54,352 bases of DNA from Anaeromyxobacter terrae (GTDB lineage: Bacteria > Myxococcota > Myxococcia > Myxococcales > Anaeromyxobacteraceae). Below the pieces are notes generated by a model, which was given only the letters and a program-made list of their open reading frames with translations, searched no databases and was not told the DNA's origin. Where the stretch lies: assembly GCF_022690685.1 (NCBI RefSeq), contig NZ_JALCYY010000035.1:1-54352 (forward strand). The letters are read 5' to 3'. A program made the position numbers and the translations under genes. Below, one piece after another: positions 1 to 9,439 of the stretch. Numbering within the stretch: position 1 is the stretch's first letter; each line of letters opens with the position of its first letter.

Positions 1-102
1 TGCATTGCGGTCCGTGGGTCGGGGCGGTGCCTACCGCGTCCAGTGGCCCGCCTGCGGGCGCGAGGTCCCGCCACGTGGGGCGGCGCGCTGCGGGCGGGGT
101 GG
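1..102. repeat. 102-bp dispersed repeat, copy 1 (may extend left of window)
   Basis: Bases 1-102 are identical to bases 16717-16818 in the same orientation. The match begins at the window edge, so the left boundary of this copy is unknown. It is GC-rich with short complementary stretches (CCGCC and GGCGG around 70-85), but it encodes no recognisable protein. In both copies it is followed shortly by GTCGGG/GTCGAG-type hexamers, so the 102 bp plus hexamer tract looks like one compound element. No transposase lies beside either copy. Confidence 0.85.
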
Positions 103-128
103 GTGGAGGGCTCGGCGTCGGTCGTTGA

Positions 129-282
<154 letters not shown>

Positions 283-304
283 CGTGGCCCCCTTCCTCCC
301 CGCC

Positions 305-1813
305 CTACCTCCTCGCCCGCTCGACGTGGATCGGCGCGTGGAAGACGGCGCGGAAGAGCGGCGCCTCGCGGGCGACGTCCCATAGCTCGAGATCGACCGG
401 CGCGCGCGTCCGCGCGAGCACGTTCACGACGCCGTTCTTCCGGGTCGCGCGGACGGAGACGACCGGCTGGTGGTGGCTCCGGTCGAGCGCGTCCGCGATG
501 CGGAGCAGGGCGACGAGGCGCCGGACGAGCCGGAACTCGCCCAGGGGGAGGTCCTCGAGGTCGGGGCGGTGGCGCTCGGGCGGGCTGCGGCGGTGATAGC
601 GCGCGACGAGCGCGACGAGGAGCCGCTCGCGGTCGGAGAAGCCGGGGATGTCGGCGCTGGAGACGAGGTAGAAGGTGTGCTTGTGGTGGCGGGTCGGCGA
701 GACGGCGTGACCGACGTCGTGGAGGATCGCCGCCGCCTCGAGCAGCCCGCGCGCGCTCGCCGGGAGCCCGTGGAGGTCGGCGAGCTGGTCGAAGAGGTCG
801 AGCGCGAGGCGCGCCGTCTGGCGCGCGTGCCCCTCGTCGAAGTTGAACCGGCGCCCGAACGCGAGCGCCGCCGCGGCGCGGGAGGCCTGGGCGGCCGCGA
901 CCGCCGCCGGCGACCGCCGCGCGAGGTCGAGGAGGATGCCGTTCCGGAGCCCCGTGTCGACCGCGACGATCGACTCGAGGCCGAGGTGGCGCATCGCCGC
1001 CTCGAGGATCACGGCGCCCGCGACGATGATCTCCGCGCGCCTCGGCTCGAACTGCCTGCGTCGCTGCGCGACGGACTCATCGGCGAGCTCCTCGACGGCG
1101 CGCTTCACGTTCCGGAGCGTCATGCGCCGGCCCTCGCCGTGCGCCGCGACGATGGCGTTGATCGTCCCGGACGATCCGAGGGCCACGTTGCCGTGCGGCA
1201 GCCGTCGCGGCACGGAGTCGCGGAACGCCTCGTCGGCGAAGCTGCGCATCGCCGCGAGTCGCTGGGACGACACCTTGCCCGCCGACCCGAAGATCTCCGT
1301 GAGCCTCACCGCGCCGAGGCCGACGCTGTAGAGCTCCTTCGCCTCCTCGCCCACGGCGGTCGCGACCTCGGTCGAGCCGCCGCCGATGTCGATGACGAGC
1401 CCCCGCGCGCGCGGAGACCGGCCGTTCAGCACGCCGCGGCAGATGAGGCGGGCCTCCTCGCGCCCGGAGACGACCTCGAGGTCGAGCCCGGTCTCGCGCT
1501 TCACGCGCTTCACGAGCTCGTCGCGGTTCCGCGCCTCGCGCACGGCGCTCGTCGCCACGGCGCGCACGGTGGCGTGGTAGCGGCGGCAGAGGGTCGCGTA
1601 CCGGCGCAGCGTCGCGAGGAGCCGGTCGGCGACCTCGCGCGACATGGAGCCGGTCGCGAACACCCCCTCGCCCGGGCGGACGGGGTCGCGCTCCTGGTGG
1701 AGGGTCTCGAGCGATCCGTCCGGGAGCGGGCGCGCGATCTCGAGGCGCACCGCGTTCGTCCCCACGTCGATCGCGGCGATGATGCGCGGCTGTCCCTCGT
1801 GGTCGTGCGCCAA
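305..1813 (-). CDS. ppx: Ppx/GppA family exopolyphosphatase with C-terminal HD domain
   Basis: Predicted cytoplasmic exopolyphosphatase / guanosine pentaphosphate phosphohydrolase of 502 residues, a normal length for the two-part Ppx/GppA family. The N-terminal ASKHA ATPase-like fold shows the first phosphate motif (IDVGTNAVRLEIA, about 15-27) and the second (VIDIGGGSTEV, about 140-150). A GSSG loop follows near 213. The C-terminal part carries an HD metal site (HDVGH at 365-369). The start is a TTG preceded by GGGAGG. The first start candidate downstream would cut into the first phosphate motif. Ppx versus GppA specificity cannot be decided from sequence. The gene stands alone, divergent from the DUF2249 gene, and ends 22 bases from the hexanucleotide tract. 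Confidence 0.9.
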   Translation of the reverse strand: MAHDHEGQPRIIAAIDVGTNAVRLEIARPLPDGSLETLHQERDPVRPGEGVFATGSMSREVADRLLATLRRYATLCRRYHATVRAVATSAVREARNRDELVKRVKRETGLDLEVVSGREEARLICRGVLNGRSPRARGLVIDIGGGSTEVATAVGEEAKELYSVGLGAVRLTEIFGSAGKVSSQRLAAMRSFADEAFRDSVPRRLPHGNVALGSSGTINAIVAAHGEGRRMTLRNVKRAVEELADESVAQRRRQFEPRRAEIIVAGAVILEAAMRHLGLESIVAVDTGLRNGILLDLARRSPAAVAAAQASRAAAALAFGRRFNFDEGHARQTARLALDLFDQLADLHGLPASARGLLEAAAILHDVGHAVSPTRHHKHTFYLVSSADIPGFSDRERLLVALVARYHRRSPPERHRPDLEDLPLGEFRLVRRLVALLRIADALDRSHHQPVVSVRATRKNGVVNVLARTRAPVDLELWDVAREAPLFRAVFHAPIHVERARR

Positions 1814-2094
1814 TCCGCCTCCCAGTGACCGAGTCTATTCGCGCGCGCGGACCCGCGGAACGGCCTCGGTCCGGTGAAGCTCGGGCGCGTTCCAGTCCGG
1901 AACGGCGTGGAACACCAAAGGGTGCCGATCGCGGCCCGGGCGCGCCGGTGCAAGGGTGGACGCGCTCGCAGGGAATCGCTGGGGGGCAGCGGGGCGGGCG
2001 GCCCGAGGCGGCGTCGCTGCGGCGCGCTGCCCGCGGAGGCATGGGAGGTGCAACCCCCGCGCTCGACACCCCATCCCCGGAGGAGCCTCTCCCG

Positions 2095-2337
2095 ATGACC
2101 GCATCGCCTCGTGAGCTCGACCTTCGCAAGCTGCCGCCGGAGCTGCGGCATGGCCTCGTGTTCCAGACGTTCGACGCGCTCGGGCCAGGGGAGGCGCTCG
2201 TGCTCGTGAACGACCACGACCCGGCGCCGCTCCTGCAGCAGTTCAGGTTCGTGCGGCCCGGTCAGGCCGAGTCCGAGTACCTCGAGCGCGGCCCGGTCGA
2301 CTGGCGCGTCCGCATCGCGAGGAGAGCGAGTCCCTGA
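2095..2337 (+). CDS. DUF2249 domain protein
   Basis: Small 80-residue protein matching the DUF2249 pattern: an ELDLRKLPPELRH-type opening, then a central LVNDHDPAPLLQQF stretch and a C-terminal WRVRIAR strand. Such domains resemble the SirA/TusA fold and are found alone or fused to hemerythrin-like and other redox proteins; their biochemical role is not settled. The ATG at 2095 is chosen because GGAGGAG lies about ten bases upstream and the domain begins immediately. An upstream start at 1825 would add a low-complexity leader with no domain. The gene lies 70 bases before rubrerythrin, so a shared transcript is possible. Confidence 0.8.
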   Translation: MTASPRELDLRKLPPELRHGLVFQTFDALGPGEALVLVNDHDPAPLLQQFRFVRPGQAESEYLERGPVDWRVRIARRASP

Positions 2338-2407
2338 GCCGTGTCCTGGCTCGGGAGCTGCGCCGCGTCGTAGAACGCTCCTTCACCTGTCCAGGGAAGG
2401 AGTCCCG

Positions 2408-2908
2408 ATGCCGAGCACCGTGGAGAACCTGAAGGTCGCCTTCGCTGGCGAGAGCCAGGCGAACCGGAAGTACCTCGCGTTCGCGATGAAGGCCGAGAGG
2501 GAGGGCTACCCGCAGATCGCGAGGCTCTTCCGCGCCGCGGCGGACGCAGAGACGGTCCACGCGCTCGCCCACCTCCAGAACATGGGCGGCGTGGGCTCGA
2601 CCCTCGAGAACCTGAAGGAGGCGCTCGCCGGCGAGACGTACGAGTTCACGGAGATGTACCCACCGATGGTCGCGCAGGCGGCCGCCGAGGGCCACAAGGC
2701 GAGGACGATGCTCGACTGGGCGAACCGGGTCGAGAGCGTCCACGCGAACCTCTTCGGGCAGGCGCTCGCGGCGCTCCAGTCCGGGCAGGACCTGTCGAGG
2801 ATGGACGTCTACGTGTGCCCCGCCTGCGGTGACGTCGAGTTCGGCGTCCCGCCGGAGAAGTGCCCGGTGTGCGGCGCGGCGGGCGCGAAGTACCAGAAGG
2901 TCGCGTAG
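2408..2908 (+). CDS. rbr: Rubrerythrin
   Basis: Rubrerythrin of 166 residues, a cytoplasmic non-haem iron peroxidase that reduces hydrogen peroxide in anaerobes and microaerophiles. Residues 1-130 form the ferritin-like four-helix bundle with the expected carboxylate/histidine ligands (Glu15, Glu48, His51, Glu76, Glu110). The C-terminus has a rubredoxin-like knuckle pair, CPAC at 137-140 and CPVC at 152-155, binding a single iron. The ATG is preceded by AAGGAG at good spacing. It is followed by a strong hairpin shared with the convergent YceI gene. Its presence fits an oxygen-sensitive lifestyle. Confidence 0.95.
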   Translation: MPSTVENLKVAFAGESQANRKYLAFAMKAEREGYPQIARLFRAAADAETVHALAHLQNMGGVGSTLENLKEALAGETYEFTEMYPPMVAQAAAEGHKARTMLDWANRVESVHANLFGQALAALQSGQDLSRMDVYVCPACGDVEFGVPPEKCPVCGAAGAKYQKVA

Positions 2909-2921
2909 CCCGGAGACGGCT

Positions 2922-2953
2922 CGGGCCGGCCCCGCGGTCGCGGAGCCGGCCCG
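2922..2953. terminator. Bidirectional terminator-like hairpin
   Basis: A nine-base perfect arm CGGGCCGGC (2922-2930) pairs with GCCGGCCCG (2945-2953). Inside it a second five-base stem, CCGCG/CGCGG (2932-2943), can form. It lies between the convergent rubrerythrin and YceI genes, the expected place for a shared terminator. There is no clear U-tract on either side, which is common in very GC-rich genomes. Confidence 0.55.
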
Positions 2954-2975
2954 GGTGAAGGCGCGCCAGCCGTCG

Positions 2976-3575
2976 TCACCTGGAGGCGGTCTTCGGGGCG
3001 TCCTTCACGAGCTCGACGTCGAGCGTGATGGCGATCTCGTCGCCGACCGCCGGGCCGGCCTCGACGAGCTTGTTCCAGACGAGGCCGTAGTCCTTGCGGC
3101 TGATCTTCGTGGCCGCCGAGAACGCGCGGCGCGTCTCGCCGAACATGCCCTTCACCTCGGGCGAGGTCGTCACGTCGAGCGTGACGGGCTTCGTGACGCC
3201 GTGGAGGGTGAGGTCGCCCGCGACCTTCAGCTTGCCCTTGCCCGCCTTCGTGACCTTGGCCGACTTGAAGGTGATGGCCGGGTACTTCGCCGTGTCGAGG
3301 AAGTCGGGCGACTTGAGGTGCGCGTCGCGGTCGGCGACGCGGGTGTCGATGCTGTTCGCGTCGATCGTCACCTCGACGGTCGACTTCGCCGGATCCGCGT
3401 CGTCGAGCTGCGCGACACCCGTGTACTTCGTGAACTCGCCGCGGACCGTCGAGATGACGAGGTGCTTCACGGCGAAGCCGACCTGGGAGTGAGACGCGTC
3501 GACGTTCCAGGCGGCCGGCGCGGCGAGCGCGAGCATGGGGGCGACGGCGACGAGCGAGGCGAGGAGCTTCTTCAT
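2976..3575 (-). CDS. YceI family periplasmic lipid-binding protein
   Basis: Secreted YceI-like protein of 199 residues. A signal peptide occupies roughly residues 1-18 (MKKLLASLVAVAPMLALA). The mature part has the YceI lipocalin-like barrel pattern, opening with a WNVDASHSQVGFAVKHL strand. It then shows the VRGEFTKYTGVAQLDD, TFKSAKV and GDLTLHGVTKPVTLDV segments typical of the family. Family members bind isoprenoid quinones or other amphiphiles in the periplasm; the ligand here is unknown. The ATG at 3575 has GGAAG upstream and begins the signal peptide. Longer in-frame extensions upstream lack any domain and are rejected. Confidence 0.9.
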   Translation of the reverse strand: MKKLLASLVAVAPMLALAAPAAWNVDASHSQVGFAVKHLVISTVRGEFTKYTGVAQLDDADPAKSTVEVTIDANSIDTRVADRDAHLKSPDFLDTAKYPAITFKSAKVTKAGKGKLKVAGDLTLHGVTKPVTLDVTTSPEVKGMFGETRRAFSAATKISRKDYGLVWNKLVEAGPAVGDEIAITLDVELVKDAPKTASR

Positions 3576-4092
3576 GTTCGGTCTTCCTTCGGGGAGAGCG
3601 TGGGGTGCTGCGGCGGCCGGGATCTCCCTGGGGCGATCGTCTCCCGGACGTGCGCCCCGTGCCGCTCGGTACGGGCGTAGTCTTGGCGCCGTTCCCCGAG
3701 TGGCGCAATCTGCCGCTCTGCATAGCTGTGTTCCTGAATCAGCAACAATGGCCGACGCGCCCGGCCGCCCGGGCGAGCGTCGCGGCGGGTTCAGCGGCCG
3801 CGGCCACGCGGGCGACCGGCAGCGACCGAACGCTCGGAGCGATCGGGCGAGCGTCGCGGCGCGCGGCTGTCCACGCCAATCGGTGTGCCAGGGACGCGCA
3901 CGGGGTTTCGCCTCACCGCGATGCGGGCACACCCTTCGTCCGAGCCCGACAACCCTCGCGCCCACTCGCAGGTGAGCGTAGGCCGCGGCGTATCGTGGGG
4001 TGACCGGTCGAGGCGTGCGCGACGAGAGGCTGGGGCCCCGTGCCCGCCCGTCGCCGCGCGACGCGACCCGGCCGGCGTGGAAGGAGGAGGCC
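3576..4092. other. Intergenic region between divergent genes
   Basis: About 517 bases separate the divergent YceI and Cache-domain genes. The stretch near 3700-3750 is locally less GC-rich and is the likeliest promoter zone, but no convincing -35/-10 pair, operator palindrome or RNA gene was recognised. Confidence 0.4.
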
Positions 4093-4935
4093 ATGCTCGA
4101 GGCATCGAGACGCGCATTCGGGATCTTCTCGCTGGCGCTGGCGCTGGCGAGCGGCATCGCACGCGCCGCACCCCCGCCGGCACGCGAGGAGGCTGCGGCC
4201 TTCAAGGTGGACGCGAAGGTCGGGCTCGCGGCGCTCGTCGCCATCGTGGACGGCCACATGCAGAAGATGGCCGACTCGCTCCAGGTGCTCGCGCTGTCCG
4301 AGCAGACGCGCTCCGCCGACTGGGGCACCATCGAGCGGCAGCTCGGCGAGGTCGGCAAGGGGAACGCCGCCGCGCTCAACTGGTTCGCGCTGCCGGACGG
4401 GTCGTACTGGAGCGTCCAGAACGGCCGCGAGAAGGGCAACCTCTCCTCGCGGGCCTACTTTCCGAAGGCCCTCGCGGGGAAGACGGTGGTCGGCGACCTC
4501 GTCGTCAGCAAGGCGACGGGCAAGGGCGTCGTCATCGTCGCCGTGCCGGTGAAGGGCCGCGACGGCTCCGTGGTCGGCGTCCTCGGCGCGTCGATCTACC
4601 TCGACAAGCTGAGCGCCCGGATCCGCGAGGAGATGAACCTCGGCGACGACCTCATCTTCTACACCTTCGACGCGACGCCGCTCCTCGCGATCGTCTGGGA
4701 CCCCATGCTCGTCTTCACGAACCCGAAGCTGCTCGGGCCGGAGGTCGACAAGGCCTTCACGGAGATGCTGTCGAAGAACGAGGGCGTGGTGCGGTACACG
4801 TTCCGTGAGAAGCAGCGGACGGTCGTGTTCCGCAAGTCCGCCGTGACCGGGTGGTGGTACGCCTTCGGCCTCGTCCAGGCGCCGCAGAGCGCCAGCACCG
4901 CGACGCCGGTGGGGGGGATGGGCGCGAGGCGGTGA
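4093..4935 (+). CDS. Secreted Cache-like (PDC sensor) domain protein
   Basis: Protein of 280 residues with an N-terminal signal peptide (about 1-25, ending near GIARA). The remainder resembles extracellular PDC/Cache sensor domains. It has a long N-terminal helix (VDAKVGLAALVAIVDGHMQKMA), then a sheet region with an SSRAYFPKALAGKTVVGDLVV segment and a VPVKGRDGSVVGVLGASI core. That order is typical of ligand-binding domains of chemoreceptors and histidine kinases. There is no transmembrane helix or signalling domain after it, so this is a stand-alone periplasmic sensor. The ATG at 4093 follows AAGGAGGAGG, a very strong ribosome site. Ligand unknown. Confidence 0.75.
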   Translation: MLEASRRAFGIFSLALALASGIARAAPPPAREEAAAFKVDAKVGLAALVAIVDGHMQKMADSLQVLALSEQTRSADWGTIERQLGEVGKGNAAALNWFALPDGSYWSVQNGREKGNLSSRAYFPKALAGKTVVGDLVVSKATGKGVVIVAVPVKGRDGSVVGVLGASIYLDKLSARIREEMNLGDDLIFYTFDATPLLAIVWDPMLVFTNPKLLGPEVDKAFTEMLSKNEGVVRYTFREKQRTVVFRKSAVTGWWYAFGLVQAPQSASTATPVGGMGARR

Positions 4936-4977
4936 CGGCGCCAGTACCTCGACCTTCGGACCCGACCTCGCGCCGCA

Positions 4978-5835
4978 TCACCCCTTGATGAACGTGCCCG
5001 CGCGGAGCTCCGCGAGCGCCTCGGCGATCTCCTCGCGCGTGTTCATGACGAAGGGGCCGTAGCGGGCGTACGGCTCGTGGAGCGGCTGCGCCGACAGGAG
5101 CAGGAAGCGCGCCGGCGCGCCGGCGGCGTGGACGCGGACGACGTCGCCGTCCTCCAGGATGGCGAGCAGCGGGGCCCGGATGGCCGGGGCGCGCGACGGC
5201 ACCGCGCCGCCCACGCTCACCTCTCCCTGGAAGACGTAGAGGATCGCGGTGTGGCCGCGCGGCACCGGCTGCTCGAAGCTCCGGCCGGCGGGGAGCGCGA
5301 CGTCGAGGTACGTCGGTCCGGCGAAGATCTCGCGCACCGCGCCTGCGACGCCGTCCACCTCGCCCGCCACCACGCGGACGCGGGCGCCGTCGGGGCGCAC
5401 GACGTCGGGGATGGCGCTCGCGGGGACGTCCTGGTAGCGCGGCCGGGTCATCTTGAGCTTCGCGGGGAGGTTCACCCAGATCTGGAAGCCGTCGAGCCGG
5501 CGCGGCCCGACCTTCGGCATCTCCTCGTGCAGGATGCCGCTCCCCGCGGTCATCCACTGCACGTCGCCGGCGCCGATGACGCCCGAGTTCCCGAGGCTGT
5601 CGCGGTGGGCCACGCTGCCGTCGAGCATGTAGGTGATGGTCTCGATGCCCCGGTGCGGGTGCATCGGGAACCCCGCGATGTAGTCGTTCGCGTCCTCGGA
5701 TCCGAAGTGGTCGAAGAGGAAGAACGGGTCGAGGTGGTCGAGCCGCTCGGTGGCGATGCTGCGCCTGAGCCGCACCCCGGCGCCGTCGCTCGCCGCGATG
5801 GGGGTCACCACGTCCTTCAGGCCTCGTTCGATCAT
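4978..5835 (-). CDS. Pirin family protein
   Basis: Cupin-fold pirin of 285 residues. The canonical metal ligands are present in the N-terminal cupin: His59 and His61 in PMHPHRG, His103 and Glu105 in ILHEE. A second C-terminal cupin follows, ending with FVMNTREEIAEAL. Bacterial pirins include quercetinase-like dioxygenases and regulators of central metabolism; which applies is not visible. The ATG at 5835 has AGGAGG eight bases upstream. A perfect 16-base palindrome lies 70 bases before the start and may be an operator. The gene is convergent with the Cache-domain gene. Confidence 0.9.
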   Translation of the reverse strand: MIERGLKDVVTPIAASDGAGVRLRRSIATERLDHLDPFFLFDHFGSEDANDYIAGFPMHPHRGIETITYMLDGSVAHRDSLGNSGVIGAGDVQWMTAGSGILHEEMPKVGPRRLDGFQIWVNLPAKLKMTRPRYQDVPASAIPDVVRPDGARVRVVAGEVDGVAGAVREIFAGPTYLDVALPAGRSFEQPVPRGHTAILYVFQGEVSVGGAVPSRAPAIRAPLLAILEDGDVVRVHAAGAPARFLLLSAQPLHEPYARYGPFVMNTREEIAEALAELRAGTFIKG

Positions 5836-5904
5836 CCGCGTCCTCCTGGTGAGGAGGGATAACGGCGGCGGGGAACGGGACCACGGCCGCTCCCGCACCA
5901 CTCC

Positions 5905-5920
5905 GTTCCGCCGGCGGAAC
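5905..5920. promoter_or_regulatory. Perfect 16-bp palindrome upstream of the pirin gene
   Basis: GTTCCGCCGGCGGAAC is a perfect inverted repeat with no spacer, located 70 bases upstream of the pirin start codon. The size and position fit a dimeric repressor operator. No regulator gene is adjacent, so its owner is unknown. Confidence 0.4.
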
Positions 5921-6007
5921 GACCTATCCGGCGCGTCCGGATTCGACAACCTCTTCACGTCCGCAAGAAGCGCACCGCCGTCCATGACGCCTCGCTCGGC
6001 CGGCGGC

Positions 6008-7075
6008 TCACGCCGGTCGGGCGCCCGTGACCCGCGCCCCGGCGCCGAGGAGGAACAGGCCCGCGACGCCGAGCGAGACGCACGCGCCGACGAGGACCGA
6101 CACGACCCCGCCCGTCGCGGCGAGGGATGGCACGACGAGGAGGAACCGCTCCAACCAGAGCCCGACGAGGATCGCCCCGGCCCCGGCCGCGAGCGTCGCG
6201 CGCCGCCGCTTCAGGCGCTCGGAGAAGAGCAGCCAGAACGGCCACGCGAACACCGCCACGAGCACGAGGACGCTGACGGGCCCGAACGGCCCGCGGGAGC
6301 GGCGGAGCAGCGCCGCGGACTCCTCCGGGACGTTGCCGTACCAGGTCGGCAGGAACAGCGCCCAGAGCAGGTAGCTCCACACCACGATGAACGCGAAGAG
6401 GAGCTTCCCGAGATCGTGCCGCAGGTCGGGACCCGCGACGTCCCGCCCGACGGCGACGAGCGCCACCCACGCCAGGCCCGAGAGGAAGGCGCCGAGGAAG
6501 TAGTAGGCGGGGAGGACCGTGTACGGCGGCGCCTCGGAGAGCTCCATGACGAGGTCGAACGCCCAGAACGAGAGCCCCACCGCGTACGCCAGGACGTACG
6601 CCACGCTCGCGGCGCGGAGGCGCGGTCCGCTCGTGTCGCCTGCGCGGCCCAGGGCGACGACGCGCCACCCGAGCGCGAAGACCAGCGCGGCGGCGACGAG
6701 CAGCCGCGCTCCGAGGAACGCGAGCCGCCCCGCGGACGCCTCGCCGGTCCAGGGGATGAACGTGCGGGCGCCGAGGACCAGCAGCACGAGGAGGGCCAGG
6801 GCGGCGGGGAAGAAGCCTGCCGCCGCGTCCGCGATGGGCAGGATCGGTCGCGCCCAGCCGCCGTGCGTCACGCGCACCGCCGCGCCGAGCGCCACCGCGC
6901 CGGCTGCGAGGCCCGCGAAGAAGAGCCAGCTCGCGTCGAGCGCCGCGAAGGCGGCGGTGGCGTGCCCCGAGAGCGCTCCCGCGACGAACCCGGCGGCGCC
7001 CACGGCGACGAGCGCCACGGCGAGCCTGGAGAGCGGCCGGCCGGCGGCGGCCGGCCCACTGCCGAGCGGGGTCAT
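6008..7075 (-). CDS. actF: Alternative Complex III subunit ActF (NrfD-like quinone-binding membrane subunit)
   Basis: Integral membrane protein of 355 residues with about ten hydrophobic segments and few soluble loops, as in NrfD/PsrC-type subunits. It is the last gene of the actABCDEF set. In Alternative Complex III, ActC and ActF are paralogous quinol-side membrane subunits, with ActF the shorter. Characteristic stretches are the LYxLWALFLPTWYGN-like region after the central helices and the IVGLWLERFLLVVP-like helix (here GLWLERFLLVVPSL), equivalent to the MWLERFNIVV helix of ActC. The ATG overlaps the actE stop by four bases, implying translational coupling. No oxidase genes follow; the next gene is pirin. 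Confidence 0.9.
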   Translation of the reverse strand: MTPLGSGPAAAGRPLSRLAVALVAVGAAGFVAGALSGHATAAFAALDASWLFFAGLAAGAVALGAAVRVTHGGWARPILPIADAAAGFFPAALALLVLLVLGARTFIPWTGEASAGRLAFLGARLLVAAALVFALGWRVVALGRAGDTSGPRLRAASVAYVLAYAVGLSFWAFDLVMELSEAPPYTVLPAYYFLGAFLSGLAWVALVAVGRDVAGPDLRHDLGKLLFAFIVVWSYLLWALFLPTWYGNVPEESAALLRRSRGPFGPVSVLVLVAVFAWPFWLLFSERLKRRRATLAAGAGAILVGLWLERFLLVVPSLAATGGVVSVLVGACVSLGVAGLFLLGAGARVTGARPA

Positions 7076-7623
7076 GGCGTTCCTCCGCCGCCCGGCGGCG
7101 CCTCTGGCGGGAGCGGCGGCACGGTGACGACCGGGGCCACCCGCTGGATCTCGCGCACCCAGTTGACGAGGTCCCACCGGTCCTGGACGGTGAGCCCTTC
7201 GCGCGCGGGCGGCATCGCCTTCCCGCCGTAGCTCACCGTCCCCCAGACGAACCCGTCGGAGCGCTCGCGGACCTTGACGTAGGCGAGGTCCGGCGCGGGC
7301 GGGAAGAGCCGCGACACCGGCCCGCCTCCGCGCCCGTCCTTGCCGTGGCACGGAGAGCACCGGGCGGCGAAGAGCGCCTGGCCACGCGCGAGGGAGCGCG
7401 GCGTCGCCGGCACCGGGTCCTTCAGGTCCTCGGTGTCGTCGCGGCTCTCGTAGCGCGGCCCGGCGCCGAGCGGCACCGAGCGGTCCGGCTGCGGCCGCGG
7501 CGCCTCCTCCGGCCGGATCGACGGCTGGTACCACATGTCCGTGCGCCAGTCGTTCCTGCACCCGAAAGCCGCGGCGGCGGCCGCGAGCAGCGCGAGCGCC
7601 GGGATCCGTGCGCTACGCGACAT
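7072..7623 (-). CDS. actE: Alternative Complex III subunit ActE (monoheme cytochrome c lipoprotein)
   Basis: Periplasmic c-type cytochrome of 183 residues. A hydrophobic signal ends in a lipobox-like AFGC with Cys22 as the likely lipidation site. One haem motif, CSPCH at 89-93, and a later YGGKAMPP with Met137 as probable sixth ligand give a class I cytochrome fold. It carries electrons from the ActB/ActA centres toward a soluble acceptor. The start at 7623 is preferred to 7644 because GGAGGAGG lies directly upstream of it; it overlaps the actD end by 11 bases. It overlaps actF by four bases downstream. Confidence 0.9.
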   Translation of the reverse strand: MSRSARIPALALLAAAAAAFGCRNDWRTDMWYQPSIRPEEAPRPQPDRSVPLGAGPRYESRDDTEDLKDPVPATPRSLARGQALFAARCSPCHGKDGRGGGPVSRLFPPAPDLAYVKVRERSDGFVWGTVSYGGKAMPPAREGLTVQDRWDLVNWVREIQRVAPVVTVPPLPPEAPPGGGGTP

Positions 7624-8113
7624 CGCGGACCTCCTCCGCCCCACTCTCGCGCAGGATCCGTCCGGCGCCGGAGGCGTCGCCCGCCGACGCGACGACCGCG
7701 ATGCGATCCCCGGTCGCGCCCAGCCGGGCCGCGGTCGCCTGGCGCCGCGCGCCGAGGGCGGCGCCTGCGACGACCGCCGCGAGGTTCGTGAGCGAGCCGA
7801 CGAGGACCGTCACCTCGAAGACGACGATCACGAACGGCGGGACGGAGACGATCGGCTTGCCGCCGGTCACGAGGGGCCATGCGACGGACGTCCCGACCGT
7901 GAGGAGCACGCCCGCGAGGAGCCCGAGGAGCGCCCCCGAGAACGTCACCGCGCCGAGGCCGCTCCGCGGCTTGCCGAGCGCGGCGATCACCTCGGGGAAC
8001 GGCGCGGGCATGGCGGTCTCGACCTCGAAGTGCGCGGCGCGGAGCGCGCGCACCGCGCGAGCGGCGCCGCCCGGCTCCGCGAACATCCCGAGCACGCGGC
8101 CCTCAACGGCCAT
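7613..8113 (-). CDS. actD: Alternative Complex III subunit ActD (DUF3341)
   Basis: Membrane protein of 166 residues of the DUF3341/ActD type: an N-terminal soluble ferredoxin-like alpha/beta part (LGMFAEPGGAARAVRAL) followed by two transmembrane hairpin helices, around residues 52-80 and 90-118, and a short soluble tail. ActD is a non-cofactor subunit that packs beside the NrfD-like ActC/ActF pair. The start ATG lies 11 bases inside the end of actC, and the gene end overlaps actE, so this part of the operon is tightly coupled. Its gene position between actC and actE matches the usual order. Confidence 0.9.
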   Translation of the reverse strand: MAVEGRVLGMFAEPGGAARAVRALRAAHFEVETAMPAPFPEVIAALGKPRSGLGAVTFSGALLGLLAGVLLTVGTSVAWPLVTGGKPIVSVPPFVIVVFEVTVLVGSLTNLAAVVAGAALGARRQATAARLGATGDRIAVVASAGDASGAGRILRESGAEEVRDVA

Positions 8114-9439
8114 GGGTCGCCTCCTCGGCGCCGGCGGGCGCGTGCGCGGCCTCCTCCTTCAGCTCGGCGATCGAGACCGGCGGCACGAGCTTCAAGCCGA
8201 CGAGGAACAGGAAGAAGAACCAGCCGAACGCGCCGGCGGTGACCGCCCACTCGACCCAGGTCGGCACGTAAACGCGCCAGTCGAACGGCAGCCGGTCGTG
8301 CGAGAGCGACGTCACCACGATGTTGAACCGCTCGAGCCACATCCCGACCGTGATCGCGACGCAGATCCCGAAGAGCACGGCGGTCCGGCGGCGCACGGCC
8401 GGGATGATCAGCAGGACGGGGCCGACGCAGTTGCAGAGCACCATCGTCCAGAACACCGGCGCGTAGGGGCCGGTCATCCGGTAGAGGAACGTGCTGCGCT
8501 CCGGGTCGCCTGCGGGCTCCTGGAGCGCGAGCAGGATCTCGGTCGCGTACGAGTAGGTGACGACGAGCCCGGTCAGCACGATGAGGCGAGCGAGCATGTC
8601 CAGGTGGTGCGGTGTGATGAGCGCCTCGAGGCGGAACGCGCGGCGGAGGGGGACGAGGATGAGGATCACCATCGCCACGCCGGAGAGGATCGCGCCGGCC
8701 ACGAAGTAGGGCGGGAACAGCGTCGAGTGCCAGCCCGGGAGCACGGACACGGCGAAGTCCCACGACACGACGCTGTGGACCGAGACGACGAGCGGCGTGG
8801 CGAAGGCGGCGAAGAAGAGGTACGCGCGCGTGTAGTGGCGCCACTGCTCGTCCGTGCCGCGCCACCCGAACGCGAGCACCGCGTAGAGCCGCCGCCGCCA
8901 CCCCGTCGCGCGCTCGCGGAGCGCGGCCGCGTCGGGCGCCACGCCGACGAGGAGGAACACCGTCGAGACGATGAGGTACGTGGAGATCGCGAACACGTCC
9001 CAGATGAGCGGCGAGCGGAAGTTCACCCAGAGCTCGCGCTGGTTCGGGTACGGGAAGAGCCAGTACGCGAACCACGGCCGCCCGAGGTGCAGGATCGGGT
9101 AGAGCCCCGCCGTCATCACGGCGAAGACGGTCATCATCTCCGCGACGCGGTAGACCGCGGTCCGGAACCGCGCCCGGAACAGGAAGAGGATCGCGCTGAT
9201 GAGCGTGCCGGAGTGGGCGATGCCGACCCAGAACACGAAGTCCGTGATCAGGTTCCCCCACATCCCGGGGCGCTGGAGGCCCGTCCAGTGGAGTCCGGTC
9301 CGGACGATGAGCGAGTAGGACCACGCTCCGAACGCGGCGACGCCGCCGGCGAGGGCGAGGCCGATCCAGTACGCGGGGCCGGGGCGGCCGTGCGTCGCGC
9401 GGACGGTGTCCTCGATCGAGCGGAAGGACTCCGTGGCGC

